From contig NC_091665.1 of assembly GCF_042453785.1 (NCBI RefSeq), forward strand, positions 2,491,501 to 2,555,500: 64,000 nucleotides of DNA, read 5' to 3'. The first letter of the stretch is position 1. Every line of letters begins with the position of its first letter. Source of the DNA: Malus domestica. Lineage: Eukaryota > Streptophyta > Magnoliopsida > Rosales > Rosaceae. A program made the translations under genes and the position numbers. Under the pieces are notes generated by a model. That model was not told where the DNA came from, ran no database searches, and saw only the letters and a program-made list of their open reading frames with translations. Of this stretch, positions 47,561-60,209 are shown piece by piece.

Positions 47561-47724
47561 GGTAATGATACGGAGACTAAATTTGTAAATTAAATTTTGT
47601 AAACTAAATGAAATGGAAGTTGATGATTGGATTATTACGTAAATGTGGATTAACGAGACTTATTGGTGACATATCATTTAGTTTCCAAATTTAATTTATA
47701 AATTTAGTTCTCCTTAACATTACC
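47561..47724. mobile_element. MITE, family A copy 5 (best preserved)
   Basis: 164 bp. Left end GGTAATGATACGGAGACTAA and reverse-complemented right end GGTAATGTTAAGGAGAACTA are near-identical. The core 'TTATTGGTGACATATCATTTAGTTT' defines the family. A target duplication could not be read with confidence. Confidence 0.75.
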
Positions 47725-48267
47725 TAGGTTTAGCACACATGATGGTAACAAAAATTTACTCACAATTAATTCCATATGGGCTTGGGACCAACGGGTGAAA
47801 ACAACTAGACAGCACAACCAAGCATAACCCTGCAAGGCCATTGGTAACAGGAGAATGGGGAATTGAGGAAGAAAATAAAAACCCAAGCTGCATCATGCAT
47901 GCTCATACTACTCCATGCATGACAAAATAACTAAGAATCAGAGGAAAAAACTTACAATGTGAATGATATGGTTCTGTCAATTTCTCTGCTAGCCAAATTA
48001 TGTATCTTTCTGTTTCTTTTGTAATTTAATATTCAGGTTTTGATATGAAGGTTGGGAATTCTAGTTACCTTATAGAAGTCACTGGAGTTTATACAGGCAG
48101 AAAACTTAAGTAATCATAGGGGTTTTTGAACTTGGAATGCATAAATGAAAGTAGAAAGCAATCGTGGACCTACATTTACTTGAATGATATACGCATTATG
48201 ATCCCAACTCCAGTCATTGGAGAAGATGCATTGACACTTCAAAATTTGCTACATTTACTTGAATGAC
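47725..48267. other. Gene-free DNA
   Basis: Nothing recognised. Confidence 0.4.
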
Positions 48268-49449
48268 TGTTGACCCTAAAAACTATCAAGCGTACGTGGT
48301 GCGCAGGTTGAGTAATTAGTAAGCTAACTACGTCATTCAGTTGTATGCGGGGTGTGCCAACTCTTCGGCCGAGCTTAGTCGAGGAGTAAAATGTGTCGAT
48401 GTTGCGTTGAGCGCGTAACTGACTTCGTGATCTCGTGACTGCGGCTGAGGAAGGAACACGTCTTGGCTTTCAGGTTCTAGAGCTTGAAGACAAAACTACT
48501 AGTTCTGCGAAGTTCACAAATCGTTAGCGCCAGATTCAGTCACGGTGATTATATTCGTGAGAGTATAAGCACGCCGAATTGACACCAAAGTATAGGGACA
48601 CAAATACTTAAAACAAATGTATGTCTTGATTGTGAAAGTGGTTCAGCCGTCAGAATGCGGAACTCTAAAACCTACTTGCGAACAACCAATCATAAATGAC
48701 TCGGCGTTCAATGTGCTGAGTATAGTAACTTGTAACATCTCGTTTTGCCAAGAAGGCTAACGAGATGACCTTTGTCGATAAGGAGTCGAAAATCCTCCTC
48801 GATCGAGATTTGGATAGATAACTAGTCGGCCTTGTCGCAGTGCTGTTTATCCAAACTGAAGGTGCTTCACGGTCGGCTAATTCTACGGCAACAGTGCTGT
48901 TTATCCAAACTGAAGATGTTCACCGGTTGCCCTCACAGTGCTGTTTATCCAAACTGAAAATGTGTTGGTGAAAAAGGAAAATAAAAAAAATCTCAAGATG
49001 TTTGAGAGGTTTTGCGTAGAGTGAGGGTTTGTGTAGGGTAGTTTGTGTGTTGAATTTGAGGGGCTTGTTTCGATGTTTTCCCTCCCTATTTATAGCAGCC
49101 AACTTGTATTGAATCCCAATCACTCCAGGATTAGAACTCCTCTCCCTAATCCAGCTTTATCTCGGCTAATCCTACTCCTATTAGGACTTTGAACGTAACT
49201 TGTTATCAGACCATATTCAGTTCCAGCATCCTAATCCTATCGAAACTCATTCTCATAATAGGACTCATCCACATTCCCAATTCCTGATGGGATATGGCCA
49301 ATTTCGATTGCGTGGCCCATAAACTAGAAAACCCCCAATGATACCCATACATGGTCTCTAGGCCGAGAAGGATTCTGAACTTGGCCCAACCAACACTGGG
49401 CCGAAACCATTCTAAACTCGGCTCAAAACCATATTTTTTGGCTCAAACA
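48268..49449 (-). repeat. 3' LTR of the Tat-type element
   Basis: Starts TGTTGACCCTAAAAAC and ends GGCTCAAACA, giving TG/CA ends and short inverted termini. It is followed at once by a pyrimidine run that is a polypurine tract on the minus strand. A minus-strand TATAAATA at 49088-49095 fits the U3 promoter. Three copies of 'CAGTGCTGTTTATCCAAACT' (48838, 48892, 48936) form a spaced tandem repeat. The second LTR is outside the window, so the length of 1182 bp is inferred from the ends. Confidence 0.75.
48838..48958. repeat. Triplicated 23 bp motif in the LTR
   Basis: CAGTGCTGTTTATCCAAACT plus GAA occurs at 48838-48860, 48892-48914 and 48936-48958 without mismatch, with different spacers. Repeats in U3 often carry promoter or enhancer activity; here that is only inferred. 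Confidence 0.8.
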
Positions 49450-49463
49450 TTGCCCCCTCGCTT
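49450..49463 (-). other. Polypurine tract of the Tat-type element
   Basis: Minus strand reads AGCGAGGGGGCAA directly before the LTR start TGTTTGAGCC, the expected primer for plus-strand DNA synthesis. Confidence 0.75.
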
Positions 49464-49966
49464 CTGAGGTCGCCAACCTAAACTCCTTAGTTCGAGCCTC
49501 GACCTTGACGAAGTGAAATCGAACCTCGGGAACTACCACCATGCGCACTTATGAGACGTAATTTCACGATCTCGATTTCTAAATCGTCCTGCCACATGTC
49601 AACCTCCTGGTTACCGTAGCAGCTTTTAATCATGATCCTTGAAAACATGCGACCGTCGAAACGTCTCTCTCGTATTAAATCCGCCGTAACACGCTATCGT
49701 GCGTCCTCAAACCGTGGAAACCTCGATCCTCTCACCTCGATTTTCTAAACATACACAATGATTAGTACTTCTCCCGCTTGATTCTACCCTTGATTTTGAA
49801 AATCAACCGTTTAGCCTTCCGTTCCCAAATGCCTGTAAATACCTGGATCCCTTCCATTCGTACCTTACGCTCTTTACCTTTGAAATTTCCTCACCATTTT
49901 GTTCCTAAAGCTTTCAAAAACCAGGGAATCTAAAACTTCCATCTTAGAAATTTTAACCTTTCATCA

Positions 49967-52900
49967 ATGGCCTCCTTTGTCTCAGAACTTTCCCCTGAGT
50001 GCACCAAGTGCAAGGATTTCATCGATTAGCACGCCATCAAGACTCTGCATTTCGAGGGTGAGTTAAACACTACTCACCAAGTTTTGGGCCCACTTTTCAA
50101 GGATACGGTGCCGTCATCCATCACCAACCTATTTAAAAAACATTGTTTGGCAGGATTGCCGTAGGGATTCGATTGGTCGAAGTGGTGTCAGACAAAACCC
50201 CAAGGATCCTGGCCCTCGTCAAATGCGAATTGGGTGGCATGGGTTGTTCGAATGGAAAATTTCTTCGGTAAAGAGTGGAAAATTCTTGGTATATATGACG
50301 CTATCAAGCTCTCGACCATGGAGATTATAATGGATAAAGAGCTTCTTATGGTAGCTCTTAGCCTCTAGTGCTCGGCCACCAACACCATGGTTCTTCCATT
50401 CGGCCCTATGTCCCTACCATCTTCGACGTCTCGGCTATCATCGGGACTATCGGGTCGTTGAGACGTGAACCAGGAAGGTCAAGAGCCTTCAAAAGACGAC
50501 GTTCAGAAATTGCACAAGAATTTTCTGAACTACAACACCCTTAGCCTCTATTTTGCTAGTCGAGGAGAGGCGGGTTTATGGAAGGGTGAACACGAGGCCT
50601 TCCTATTTTACTGGTACAACAAGTTCATTTGTTGTACCAAGTCGAATAAATTCTTGGTCAAGAATATGCCGGTGGTGGAAGCCCTGGCTAGTGGTCATTC
50701 TCTGGCTCTCAGTCCCTTCATCCTCGGCAACGTCCTACGTTGCTTGGCAGAGACGACCATCAACAAGATTGACCCGCACTAGAATGGACCTCTCTGGGTG
50801 TTTCAACTCTGGCTGTAGGTTTATTTCTCCACATTTCGGCAAGAAGTCTCCGACTTTCAGTCTACTGTAGTGCTCGACCTTCAATTAGTCTCTCGACTAG
50901 TGCTACCTCATCGAGCTGAAGAGGTCTTTAAACACCTCTTCGGCCTGGATGTCATTTTTGATGATAAATTTTTGATATGTCGTCGTCGAGAATACCCTCG
51001 CTCCCTCAGACTTCCTACGTCAACTTGGAGTGAAAGCAAGGATGCCGCTCTTCGTCAAAACTGGGGGTCGTTCATGTTAACTAGCGACCTTCCCCTTGGT
51101 TGTGATGCTTGCCGAGTAAGTTGGGAAGTTTATCACCCCTACTTTGCCGCCCGACAGCTCGGCTACCTCCAAGGTTGCCCAGTGCCTTTACTTTCTTCTC
51201 ACTGTCTTCTAGATTGAGGGCGCGTCTCTGGTTCCTCAGAAAGGGAATGTAGAGACACCGATAAAGAATTTTAAGAACGATGTAAGAAGTTTTGTCTTTG
51301 ACCAAATTTTCCTGAATCTCTTGGCACCGATATCTTCGGCGACTGGTGGGAAGAATATACTCACAACTTTTTTGGCACTTCAGTCGAGGAAATAGTTAAC
51401 AAAATGTTTAGTGACAGGCCCAAGAAACCCTCTGCCCCTCAATCTAAAGAGGTGCCCCAAGGTATACCCCTGTTTCTACCTTTATTCTTCAGATTTCTGA
51501 GTGATTTCACTAACGAAACTTTGCTTTCTTAGGCGGTCAGGTATTGAAACAAGTGGACATTGTTGTCCCGACAGTGGTCAAGAGAAAATTGGCCCATTCC
51601 TCCAAGAAGACCAAAACCACCGCATGAAACTCGTTGAGCAAATGACCTCACCTGGACACTGAGACGGCAGGTGAAACTCCCTGTCCCCCAAAATGCGTCA
51701 AGAAATTGGCACAGAAGGGAGCATGGGAGATTCATGTTATCTCCAGCCACACCACTGGGCAATTACTCCGAATGCCTCTCATCCTGCTCCCATTGTTCAG
51801 GCTTCGGTGGATAATTGGCCTTCTTCGGCCAATTCGGCAACCCAAGCTCAACCGATACTTGAAGTTCCCGAGGTTATGGTTGAGCCGGTAGCCGTGCCGT
51901 CGGTCGACTTGCCTGCAACTCTAGGGTCGATAGGAGTACCCGTACTAGGGGAGACAACCCCTTTGATTAAGAAAGATCTCCTTAAGAATCCAAAGCATTC
52001 GGCGGTTATCTTAGAAGAGGTATGATTATGTCGTCAAATCCCTTTTACTCATTAAGTAAAAAATATTAACACTTCTTGTTTTAGGATGATGAGAGTGATG
52101 AAACTCCGCTGGCGAGTCGCTCTCGACCAACCCAAGCTCATTCCGTTGATCCTCCCCCTGTGGTTGAGGCGGTCGATCAAGTTAATCCTCTTGAAGTGAC
52201 ATCAGAAACTCCAATTCACCCGCATGACCAAGTCCTCGGCATCCCTTATCAAGAAGTGACCTCGACTTTTGTAAGGCTCGATTACTTTTTGTTGTCAAAT
52301 TTTTATAACATGTCTGAACCGAGAAAATATTAAATATGTCAGGTGCCCAGTTATTCATTTCACCGAAACTTTTATGCTCCGAAAGGTGTTATTTATATTT
52401 CCTGGTCACCTCAATGGCCATTGAACATAGATAACCTTTATCGGCCGCGTGAATTAAGAAGCAGTCTGAAACATTGGGCTTGACCATTAAGTTTTTTAGG
52501 TTCGAGCAATGAACCTGAAGATATGGCTGAAGTCTCCTCTCGGCAGGTTTAAAACAAAAACCTTCTTGCTATATTCTTTTGTGATTTTCCTTGCGCTTAA
52601 ACTGTTTTCATGTGCAGCCTTCATGGGAAGTCGAGTTTGATGTTCTTGTTTGGTTGCAAGAAATTTTGTGTCTCTCAACCTCACAAGTCCTCGAACGCAA
52701 AGGCCTTGACTCAGTGGGTGCATGTCTAAATGACCTTGGAGCTGATGGTCAATTGAGTGCCGAATCTATCACTCAGGCGTCGTCCGCCTTGGAACAGACC
52801 CTAGAGTATTTCAGTATTTTCGAGAATGCTCTTCGGGCTGACGATGACTTGAAAGCTGCGACAGCCATCCGAGACGCTCTTCGTCTGAAAGTCGAAGTTT

Positions 52901-53147
52901 GAAAGGCAAAAAAGAGACCTTGGCCTACCTTGACCGTGAAATGGCCAAACTGGCAAAATGGAGATCGGCCATTGCTTCTAAGCTTGCAAGCGGTAAATCT
53001 TGCTTAACCAAATACACGGCGAGTGTAAAGAGAGTCGAGCAGCTGAAGATGGACAAGAGGAATCGGCAACCTGAGGTCATAATGGGCGAGGTGAGGTGGT
53101 TGGAGCTAAAGGCCATTCTTGGAACTCTTCTTCCTTCATCACCCTAG
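49967..53147 (+). pseudogene. Antisense ORF of the Tat element: plant mobile domain protein with coiled-coil tail, decayed
   Basis: It lies between integrase and 3' LTR, on the strand opposite to gag-pol. It starts MASFVSELSPE at 49967. The PMD follows: 'LFKKHCLAGLP', 'VAWVVRMENFFGKEW', 'MVLPFGPMS', 'HEAFLFYWYNKFICC', 'HSLALSPFILGNVLRCLAET', then about 50870-51217 'LFGLDVIFDDKFLI'. The C-terminal half has a Ser/Pro/Val-rich linker (51693-52265) and a helical coiled-coil tail ending at 53147 ('LNDLGADGQLSAESI', 'YLDREMAKLAKWRS'). Good intron borders occur at 52020-52084, 52271-52342 and 52547-52617. Stops at 50027, 50161 and 50366 and shifts near 50460, 50800 and 52900 show decay. I recall antisense extra ORFs, some with PMD similarity, reported in Tat elements. 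The role is unknown. Confidence 0.75.
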
Positions 53148-53244
53148 AATTATTTGATTGTAACTGACCTGTTAATGAAATGAACTTGATGAAATGAAAT
53201 GAGCTTTTATTCTCGCATCTTCCATGTAACTAGATAGTATTTCT

Positions 53245-54168
53245 TTAAAAATTTCCATTGATTGGCAACTTGTGAATAATACCGGTTCGATCCCTAAGAT
53301 GATATGCCCTCTTGCCGAGGATTTTGTGAATAATGAATGGCCCTTCCCAATTTGGCGACCACTTGTCGAACCTAGGGTATTTAATTCCTAATGGGAGTAC
53401 CGTTTGCCAAACCAATTCTCTTTCGTCGAACGTTTTTTTTCTAACTCGTTGATTATATGCACGTTCAGCGATCTTCTTTTGAGCTACTAATAAATTATAA
53501 GCATCAAACCGAGCGTCTTCCAAATCTTCTAGCTCTTGTCTCATGGCTTGACTGTACTCGGCACTAAATAAACTACTTTGTTCAATTATTCGTAACGAGT
53601 TTACACTTAGCTTGACGGGCAACATTGCATCGTGTCCATAAGTCAACAAGTACGGAGTCATCCCGGTGGCTGTCTGTGGAGAGGTTCGATAAGCCCATAA
53701 TGCTTCGTTTATCCTTAAATGCCACATGCCTGGCCTTTCTTTCACCATCTTTTCAAGAATACCAATAAGAACCTTATTGCTTGCTTCGGCCTGTCCATTC
53801 GCCTGTGGGTAGTATGGCGTATATTGCTCGAGTTGAATATTTAGATTTACCGTATAGTCCTTAAATCTGTCGGATGTAAAAACTGTACCGTTATTTGTTA
53901 TGATTGTTTCTGGCACGCCGAATCTAGTCACAATGTTTTCTTCAAAAAAGCTACAAACTTCCTTATACGTTAGTTCGGCATATGACTTGGCTTCGACCCA
54001 TTTAGTGAAGTAGTCTGTTGCAACCAGTATCCACGCATGTTTGGTTGCACCATAAGATGGTGTGATTTTTCTGATTACATCCATGGCCCATCCTCGGAAC
54101 GGCCATGGTTTGGTGACCGAATGTAATGATTCAGCCGGTACTTACTGTATATTCCCATGGATTTGACA
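53245..54168 (-). pseudogene. Integrase core and C-terminal domain (Tat element), catalytic Asp replaced
   Basis: A long open frame (53245-54084) encodes the DDE core and C-terminal part. The first Asp is in 'LVATDYFTKWVEA'. The second position, normally T-D-N-G, reads T-N-N-G (AAT at 53893-53895), so a catalytic Asp is lost. The Glu is present in 'NGQAEASNK'. The C-terminal region ('RAYNQRVRKKTF', 'WSPNWEGPFII') is complete. A TAG at 54169-54171, in frame, separates it from the zinc-finger part upstream. Joining integrase DNA to the host would not be catalysed by this copy. Confidence 0.85.
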
Positions 54169-55029
54169 CTATACACAACCTTTTGCGTACTCAATACAAT
54201 CTATTAGAATACTCAGCCAGAAATAGCCATGCCGTCGAAGTAGCCAACGTATTTTTCGTCCATATTGGTGGGCTCCACAAATTCCTTCGTGTACTTCTGC
54301 CATTGCTTGAGTAGCTTTTTGCGGGCCGAGGCACAACAATAGTAACCCATCCTCACCTTTTTGATACAGCTCATTCTGATATAATACGTAGTTTGTGGCA
54401 TGAACCCTTGTCCGTCGGTCGTGTTTTTCGTTAGGGTTATCAATATATCGCATAATCGTCATTCTCCAATTGTCTGGTAATGCTTCGACGGCACAAACCT
54501 TGATAATGTCCTTATGTTCTAATAACGACGACAAAAACATGACTCGTGTACGGATCACGCAATCTTGTTGAAAAACTTGTTGATTAATCAAAGCCGAATG
54601 TACTTGTCGTAACACAGGTATTTCTCGGCCTAATTTTCCCCTTATAAGTTGGGCTCTGGAGGCTATTTGAGCCAAAATATCGGCGTCAGTATTATGAACA
54701 CGTGAAATGTGTTTGAAAGTTATTCCGTCGAAGGATTCAGCCAAATATCTGGCAACCATGTGGTAAGGCGCCATAGTACAGCTCATGCAACGAAAAGTCC
54801 CGTTGAGTTGATTAATGACACGTTCGGAGTCACCAAGCACAAGGACACGAGTTTCCCGTAAATTATGCAGCATGCCGAGGCCGATAACAAGAGCTTCATA
54901 TTCGGCCTGATTATTTGTACAATCGAAATCGAGCTTGAGCGAGAAATACCAACGATTATGAGTGGGGGATTGAATAACGATCCGAACACCAGCCGAGACG
55001 GAGGTACTGGACCTATCAAAGTACATCAT
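54169..55029 (-). pseudogene. RNase H and integrase zinc-finger region (Tat element)
   Basis: Open frame with 'YFDRSSTS' (the family has D-G-S; here Gly is Arg), 'NNQAEYEALVIGLGML', 'LGDSERVINQLNG' and 'HNTDADILAQIAS', an RNase H of the kind found second in Tat elements. Then comes the linker and an HH-CC finger ('VHEGICGAHQYGRK', 'DCIEYAKGC'). A stop ends it before the integrase core. Confidence 0.8.
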
Positions 55030-55154
55030 CTAGTAATTATCACGTGTGTGTATCAGGCTGATGTCGACGTTATTGCCCCTGAATTCGTACGGGAAATGGT
55101 GGTGGGCCTGAAAATCGGCTAGAGCTTGACCCTTACAGCTTTCTGATGAACATA

Positions 55155-56507
55155 TTACAAGCTGAATTCAAAAAGGGCCATCGTCCATTTGTCGATTCTG
55201 CCCTTTACGATCGGTCGAGTGAGCATGTAACAAATGATATCGGTTTGGGTGATGACCTGAGTGACTGAAGGGAGCATGTAATGTCTGAGTTTTGACGCGG
55301 CAAAAAATAAGGCAAGCCAGAGCTTCTTAATAGCTGAGTAATTAATCTCTGGTGGGTTAAGGTTCCGGCTAAGGTAAAAAATGGCCTGCTTGTGCTCGGC
55401 GTCATTATCCTGGGCGAGAAGGCAACCGATGGATTTTTCGACCGTCGAAATATATAGCATAAAAGGGTGACTTCGTCGTGGTGGGACGAGGACATGTGGA
55501 GTCGTTAAAGAAACTTTGATCTGCGTGAATGCCTCTTGGTGCTCGGTACGCCATTCGAAGGTGTCGAAGTCCTTGAGTTTCAAAAGAGTGGAAAAAGCTT
55601 TCATTTTCCCAACCGAGTTAGCAATGAATCGTCGGAGAAAGTTGATCTGGCCGAGCAACGACTGTAATTGTTTCTTAGTCATCGGCGGTGGAGCATTAAT
55701 GATTACGCGAGCTTTGTTGTCGTTTACCTCAATCCCACGGTGATGGACGAGGAAGCCTAAAAAACTTCCAACTGATACGCTGAAAGCACATTTGGCGAGA
55801 TTCATCTTCAGATTGTGCTGGCGCATGCGCAAGAATGCCTGATGTAAGTCATCCAAATGCGTTTGCCGTCGTGCCGATTTGATGACCATATCGTCAATAT
55901 AGACTTCAATGATAGTACCAATTAAATCATGGAAAATAGTGTTCATAGCTCGTTGGTATGTAGCCCTGACGTTCTTGAGGCCAAAGGGCATGACGACCCA
56001 TTCGTATGTGCCGAGTGCCCCGGGACACCGAAAGGTAGTTTTGTGGACATCCGTCTTGGCAATGAAAATCTGGTTATAACCAGTATGCCCATCCATGAAG
56101 GATAGAATCTCGTGATGTGCTGCGGCATCAATTAACAAATTGGAGATTGGCATCGGGTACTCATCTTTGGGCGTTGCCAGGTTTAGATTACAAAAATCGA
56201 TGCAGATGTGTAGGGCGCCATTTTTCTTCAATACCAGGATGATATTGGCCAGCCACTCGATGTATCGAGCGGTCAGAATAAACCCAGCTTTTAAAAGTCA
56301 AACTAGTTCATCCTTTATGCCGAGCTGTACTGCGGTTGAGAACTGGTGAGGGGGTTGGCGGAAAGGCTTACAACCAGCTTTGATGCGTAATTCATGTTCA
56401 ACCAGGGTCCGATCAAGACCCCGCATCTCATGATAACTCCAAGCGAAACAATATTTGAACTTGTCGAGTAATTGGCAGAGTTCGCATTTCATGGTAGGGG
56501 GTAACAA
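55155..56507 (-). pseudogene. Reverse transcriptase and first RNase H (Tat element)
   Basis: The frame 55155-56231 covers RT motifs from 'CIDFCNLNLATPKDEYPMP' through 'MPFGLKN' and the catalytic 'VYIDDMVIKS' to the thumb and a first RNase H-like part ('FEWRTEHQEAF', 'LSRNLNPPEINYS'). The catalytic YIDD is intact. 56298-56507 is the N-terminal piece ('CFAWSYHEMRGLD'), cut off by a stop. It is in a different frame from the RNase H region below it. Confidence 0.85.
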
Positions 56508-57876
56508 TGCACTAATAAATAACGGCCGAGGGTCATCGGCCGTACCGACATTTATGTCTTCTAAAGGGTCCTTAACTTGGGGTCGACTGTCTTAGAGTTC
56601 GACCGGTACGGCCTGTACTCTGTCTAACGATAGTACTGGGTTGTTATCTTCTTTGGCAAAAAATTCAACTAAGTTGACCCCCGAATGTGGGTGTTTGGAA
56701 ATAACATACCAATGGGCCAACAGTCGTTCCATTGTGGATGAAACTGCGGCCCAACGCCTCTTGCCTTTGTCGTCAATCATTAGTAGTTGGGATTAAGTTG
56801 GCCAAATCGAGTCTTGTTGAATCCTGATGGACAGTCTTGGCACCTACCTCGATGGCTTTCTGGACTGAGAGTTGAGTCGACCGTCCATCTTCATTAAAAC
56901 CCTGTAGGGTAATGTAGCCGACGTGATAATCATAATAGTGGGCCTGAATCATGTTGGTTTCAAATGGCTGAGTATCGGCTGGGTGGACCACGACCAATTT
57001 ACCATCAAAAAAAAAAATGAGAACTTGGTATAGAGAAGAAGGGATGCAATTCGTTTGGTGAATCCAATCCCTACCGAGCAAAGCATTATATTCGGTATTG
57101 GAGTTGACGATAAAAAATACGATCATGTGAATGCGACCTGTAATGTTTACCTTGAGAGGGAGTACTCTTTTGGTTTGAGACTTGTCATTGTCGAAACTGC
57201 TCATGGTTATTCCTGAAGGAATGAGTTCGTCGTTGGAACGTCGTAATGCTTTCATGACGGATATAGGCATGATATTGACCGTTGCCCCGCAATCGACGAA
57301 AATTTTGAAGATTGGGTAGCCTTCAATATGGGCTGTGACATACAACGATTTTAAATGCTGAAGATTAGCCGAGGGAGGACGGGGAAACAAGATGTCCAAG
57401 GCTGTTCTAAGTTTATCGTCGTGGTTTGCTGACTCATCTTCAATGGTGGTGACGAAATCAACTTGTGTTGCTTCCTCGGCGACCACATCGCCATCCAAGG
57501 AACTTGGTTGGTGTGTGGTTAGCTGAAATTCCATAGGTAGGACATGGACCATGCTGATTTCCATATTTTCGAGAACTGAAGGGCCCATTGGATCCTGGTT
57601 GTCGTCTTTTGGGTTGGTAGGGACTATAGCATCGTGTGTTAGAGCATCCTCAGTTTGATTATTGTGTGTCTCATCATGCTCTTGCTCTTGTGCCATATAA
57701 TCTGACTCTGTGTCATTTTGACTGTCGTCGTCGGGCTTACATGTGTTTGGTGTCTGATTTTGCCCCTGCAGTATCTTGCGAGCACGTTCCTCATAGGCGA
57801 TCTGGGCGTCCCTTGTATCCAGGTAAGCGTCCAGACGTGCCACTCGTTCTTTCCCATCGATCGTTAAACCGAACAA
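56508..57876 (-). pseudogene. Aspartic protease region (Tat element)
   Basis: The frame 56773-57876 contains a retropepsin: 'IFVDCGATVNIMP', where the active site D-x-G-A reads D-C-G-A, and further on 'ALLGRDWIHQTNCIPSS'. The N-terminal 180 residues are acidic and low-complexity. 56592-56780 is a short continuation after the stop. The protease would cut the polyprotein if translated. Confidence 0.75.
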
Positions 57877-57914
57877 GGATACGGCCGAGAAGACTTGAAG
57901 TGATATCGAAGGTG

Positions 57915-59379
57915 TTAAAGGTATTCGAGAGAAAAAAGGAGTTCAGCTATGTCAATGTCCGTGTATGGGTCGATCTTAAAGCCGAGAACCTTAGCCTTTT
58001 GTTTGTGCTGGAATCTGGCTTTCATCGCTAGATCAGTGGTTTTTTGGATGATTTGTTCAGCATCGGGGCAAGTTAGTGCCAGGTCAAGAGCTTTTTGGCA
58101 TGCTTTGGGTAAACTATACAAATTGTTGGCAGAATATTTCTTGTGAAACTCTTTCATGCATTCTAAAGATTCGTAGAGGAATAGGGGGTGCATATTTCGT
58201 CGAACCTTGATGAATGGTTCTTTTGAAAGTAACAGGGCTAATTGGCTTTCATCCTCGTTCTTAAATTGTTCGAAGCGAGCTTTCATCTTTCCGGGCCGAA
58301 GGAGGAGTTTGATACGCTTCTCGGACTCTTTGATGGTAGTTTCGAAGTCGAGATTGGTTCCCTTCTGCCCTTGTAACTCAGCCATGATTGTTGGGGTTGG
58401 CTGATCATCTCCGCTCCCTACCGCCTATTTTAGCTGTCATTTGGTGGCCGAAACAGTCTAGGCCGCCTGCCGTCGAGCCATGCAATCTATACGCTGACGT
58501 CGACGTTTTTGAGATTTGGAAAGCGCGGTATACATGCCAGTGGGAGAATTGTAACTGTACCAACGTGGTCACGTGGTTCAGGCGGCCTGAAGGTTTTTGG
58601 ATTCGCTGATGAGCTTGAGCTATTGGAATTACATGAATAATAATCCTCGTTATAAAATGGTGTATCGAAATCAAGGCGCTGTCTGACCGAGATAGGTCCA
58701 TCTGTCTGTTTCTTAGGACCGAGCCTATCGAACACTTTCTGGCATTGTCCTTCACTAGGTTCCTTTGAAAGTGCCACCATGGTCGCCAATTGTTGTCGTG
58801 ACGTTGGCGTCTGAGTCGGAGGTAGTTTCTCCTTGGGCTCGGTTAATACAACGTGTGCCTTACAATTGCTGCATAAAACTATCGACCCGTCATTTTCTTC
58901 TTTGCTGGAATCTGACATGGATTCAACTATGGCCGGTTCTGAAAACTTGGTAGGTGGTGCATTGGAAAATAGGTCGATCTTGAGTCCTGGCAGGGAATGT
59001 CTCTTTAGGATGTGTTATACTGGGATAAACCATGCCTTATCTTTTCCTTTGCTCTTGGGCAAATGGGCGTCTACCATGCCAACTGTTGCCAAAGGGAATG
59101 GATCCATGTCAACCGTCATTCATTTTTCAGGAAACTTTAGCTTGCCTTTGTCAATCCAGCTCTGGATATCATCATAAAGTACGACACAATACGTTTTTCC
59201 TTTAAGTTCTTTGGCCTTGGGAATATTATGCCCTGGCCGAGTTTGATGATCTTTGCTAATAACAATTGATCAAAAATTTCTTTGGCCTTTGTGATATCAA
59301 AAGTATAAACTTTTGATGTTTTCGCCGTTTCTTCAATGGCCGAGTGGGTTTTGGCATCCTTAGGATTAGTTTGAGTCAA
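57915..59379 (-). pseudogene. Gag C-terminal and gag-pol linker pieces (Tat element)
   Basis: Three broken frames: 57915-58385 (charged, 'RFEQFKNEDESQLALLLSKE'), 58487-58918 ('LCSNCKAHVVLTEPKEKLP', resembling part of a zinc knuckle) and 59137-59379 ('FDITKAKEIFDQLLLAKI'). The position between gag and protease fits the linker of Tat elements. Confidence 0.6.
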
Positions 59380-59423
59380 TGCCTTGCAAACGTATGGTTT
59401 ATCTATTACTCGCTCGACCGCGT

Positions 59424-59836
59424 CTACGGTGACGTATTAAGAATCCTCGCCTTCGGTCCATGCGTAGCTGACCGTGGGATTTTTGTAAATCGTTTCTCGA
59501 GATGGGGATTTCGAGATCTTCTATTCTTGGAGAAATAATCATATTGCTCGACATGCTGGGCTAATTCATACATATCCCGAAAGTTTGCCCCTAAGAATTT
59601 CTTTTTGTATTCTACGTCGAGTCCGTTCAGAGCAAGCCTAACAAATTCAACTTCGGGGAGAGGTACTCGGCACCAATTCCTAGCCGATTTGAACCTGGTA
59701 AGATAATCCATTGGTGACTCATCAAATGCTTGAGCCATCCTAGCCAATGAAGAAACTGATATTTCCATCATTGGCCGATAAAACTGTTCGTGAAATTTCT
59801 CAACCAACTCCTCCCAGCTTTGGATAGAATTAGGTG
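59424..59836 (-). pseudogene. Gag domain (Tat element), interrupted by an insertion
   Basis: Minus-strand frame of the retrotransposon gag family: 'SWEELVEKFHEQFYRPMM', 'LARMAQAFDESPMDYL', 'FKSARNWC', 'LALNGLD', 'MYELAQHVEQYDYF'. At 59836 the reading is cut by the LTR of the nested element. The preceding part of gag resumes at 63934 in the same orientation. Confidence 0.85.
59832..59836. repeat. Target-site duplication AGGTG (left)
   Basis: Identical to 63929-63933 on the other side of the nested element. Confidence 0.9.
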
Positions 59837-60209
59837 TGTTCATGTACAAAACCAGAGGGGTCTTGGAACAACGTAAATCCGACCGTGTATCTGTAAGAAA
59901 GTAAAGAACACAAGATGTATCGTGGTTCACCCTAATGTTTGGGCTGCGTCCACACTGATGTTGATATTGTTTCACTTTGAATGGTGAATATACAAGGAGA
60001 CTAGAGGCAATGTGCTCTCTAGCCTATTTTCTCTCTTCTCATGGCCTAAACTTGACCTCTCCTAATGATGAGAGTGAGGAGTCCTTTTATAGAATAAGGG
60101 CTCCTCACTTATTACATATTGCCCCTTCATTTATTACATAATTACATTTGAGTCCCCCGAGTATTTATACGAGATTTTAAATGCGAAGGCCCTAAGTATG
60201 GTACAAACA
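59837..60209 (-). repeat. 3' LTR of the nested element
   Basis: Starts TGTTCATGTACAAAACC, ends GGTACAAACA. Contains 'CCGACCGTGTATCTG', 'GTGGTTCACC' and a 'CCTTTTATAGAATAAGGGCTC' word related to the tandem array next door. Confidence 0.9.
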
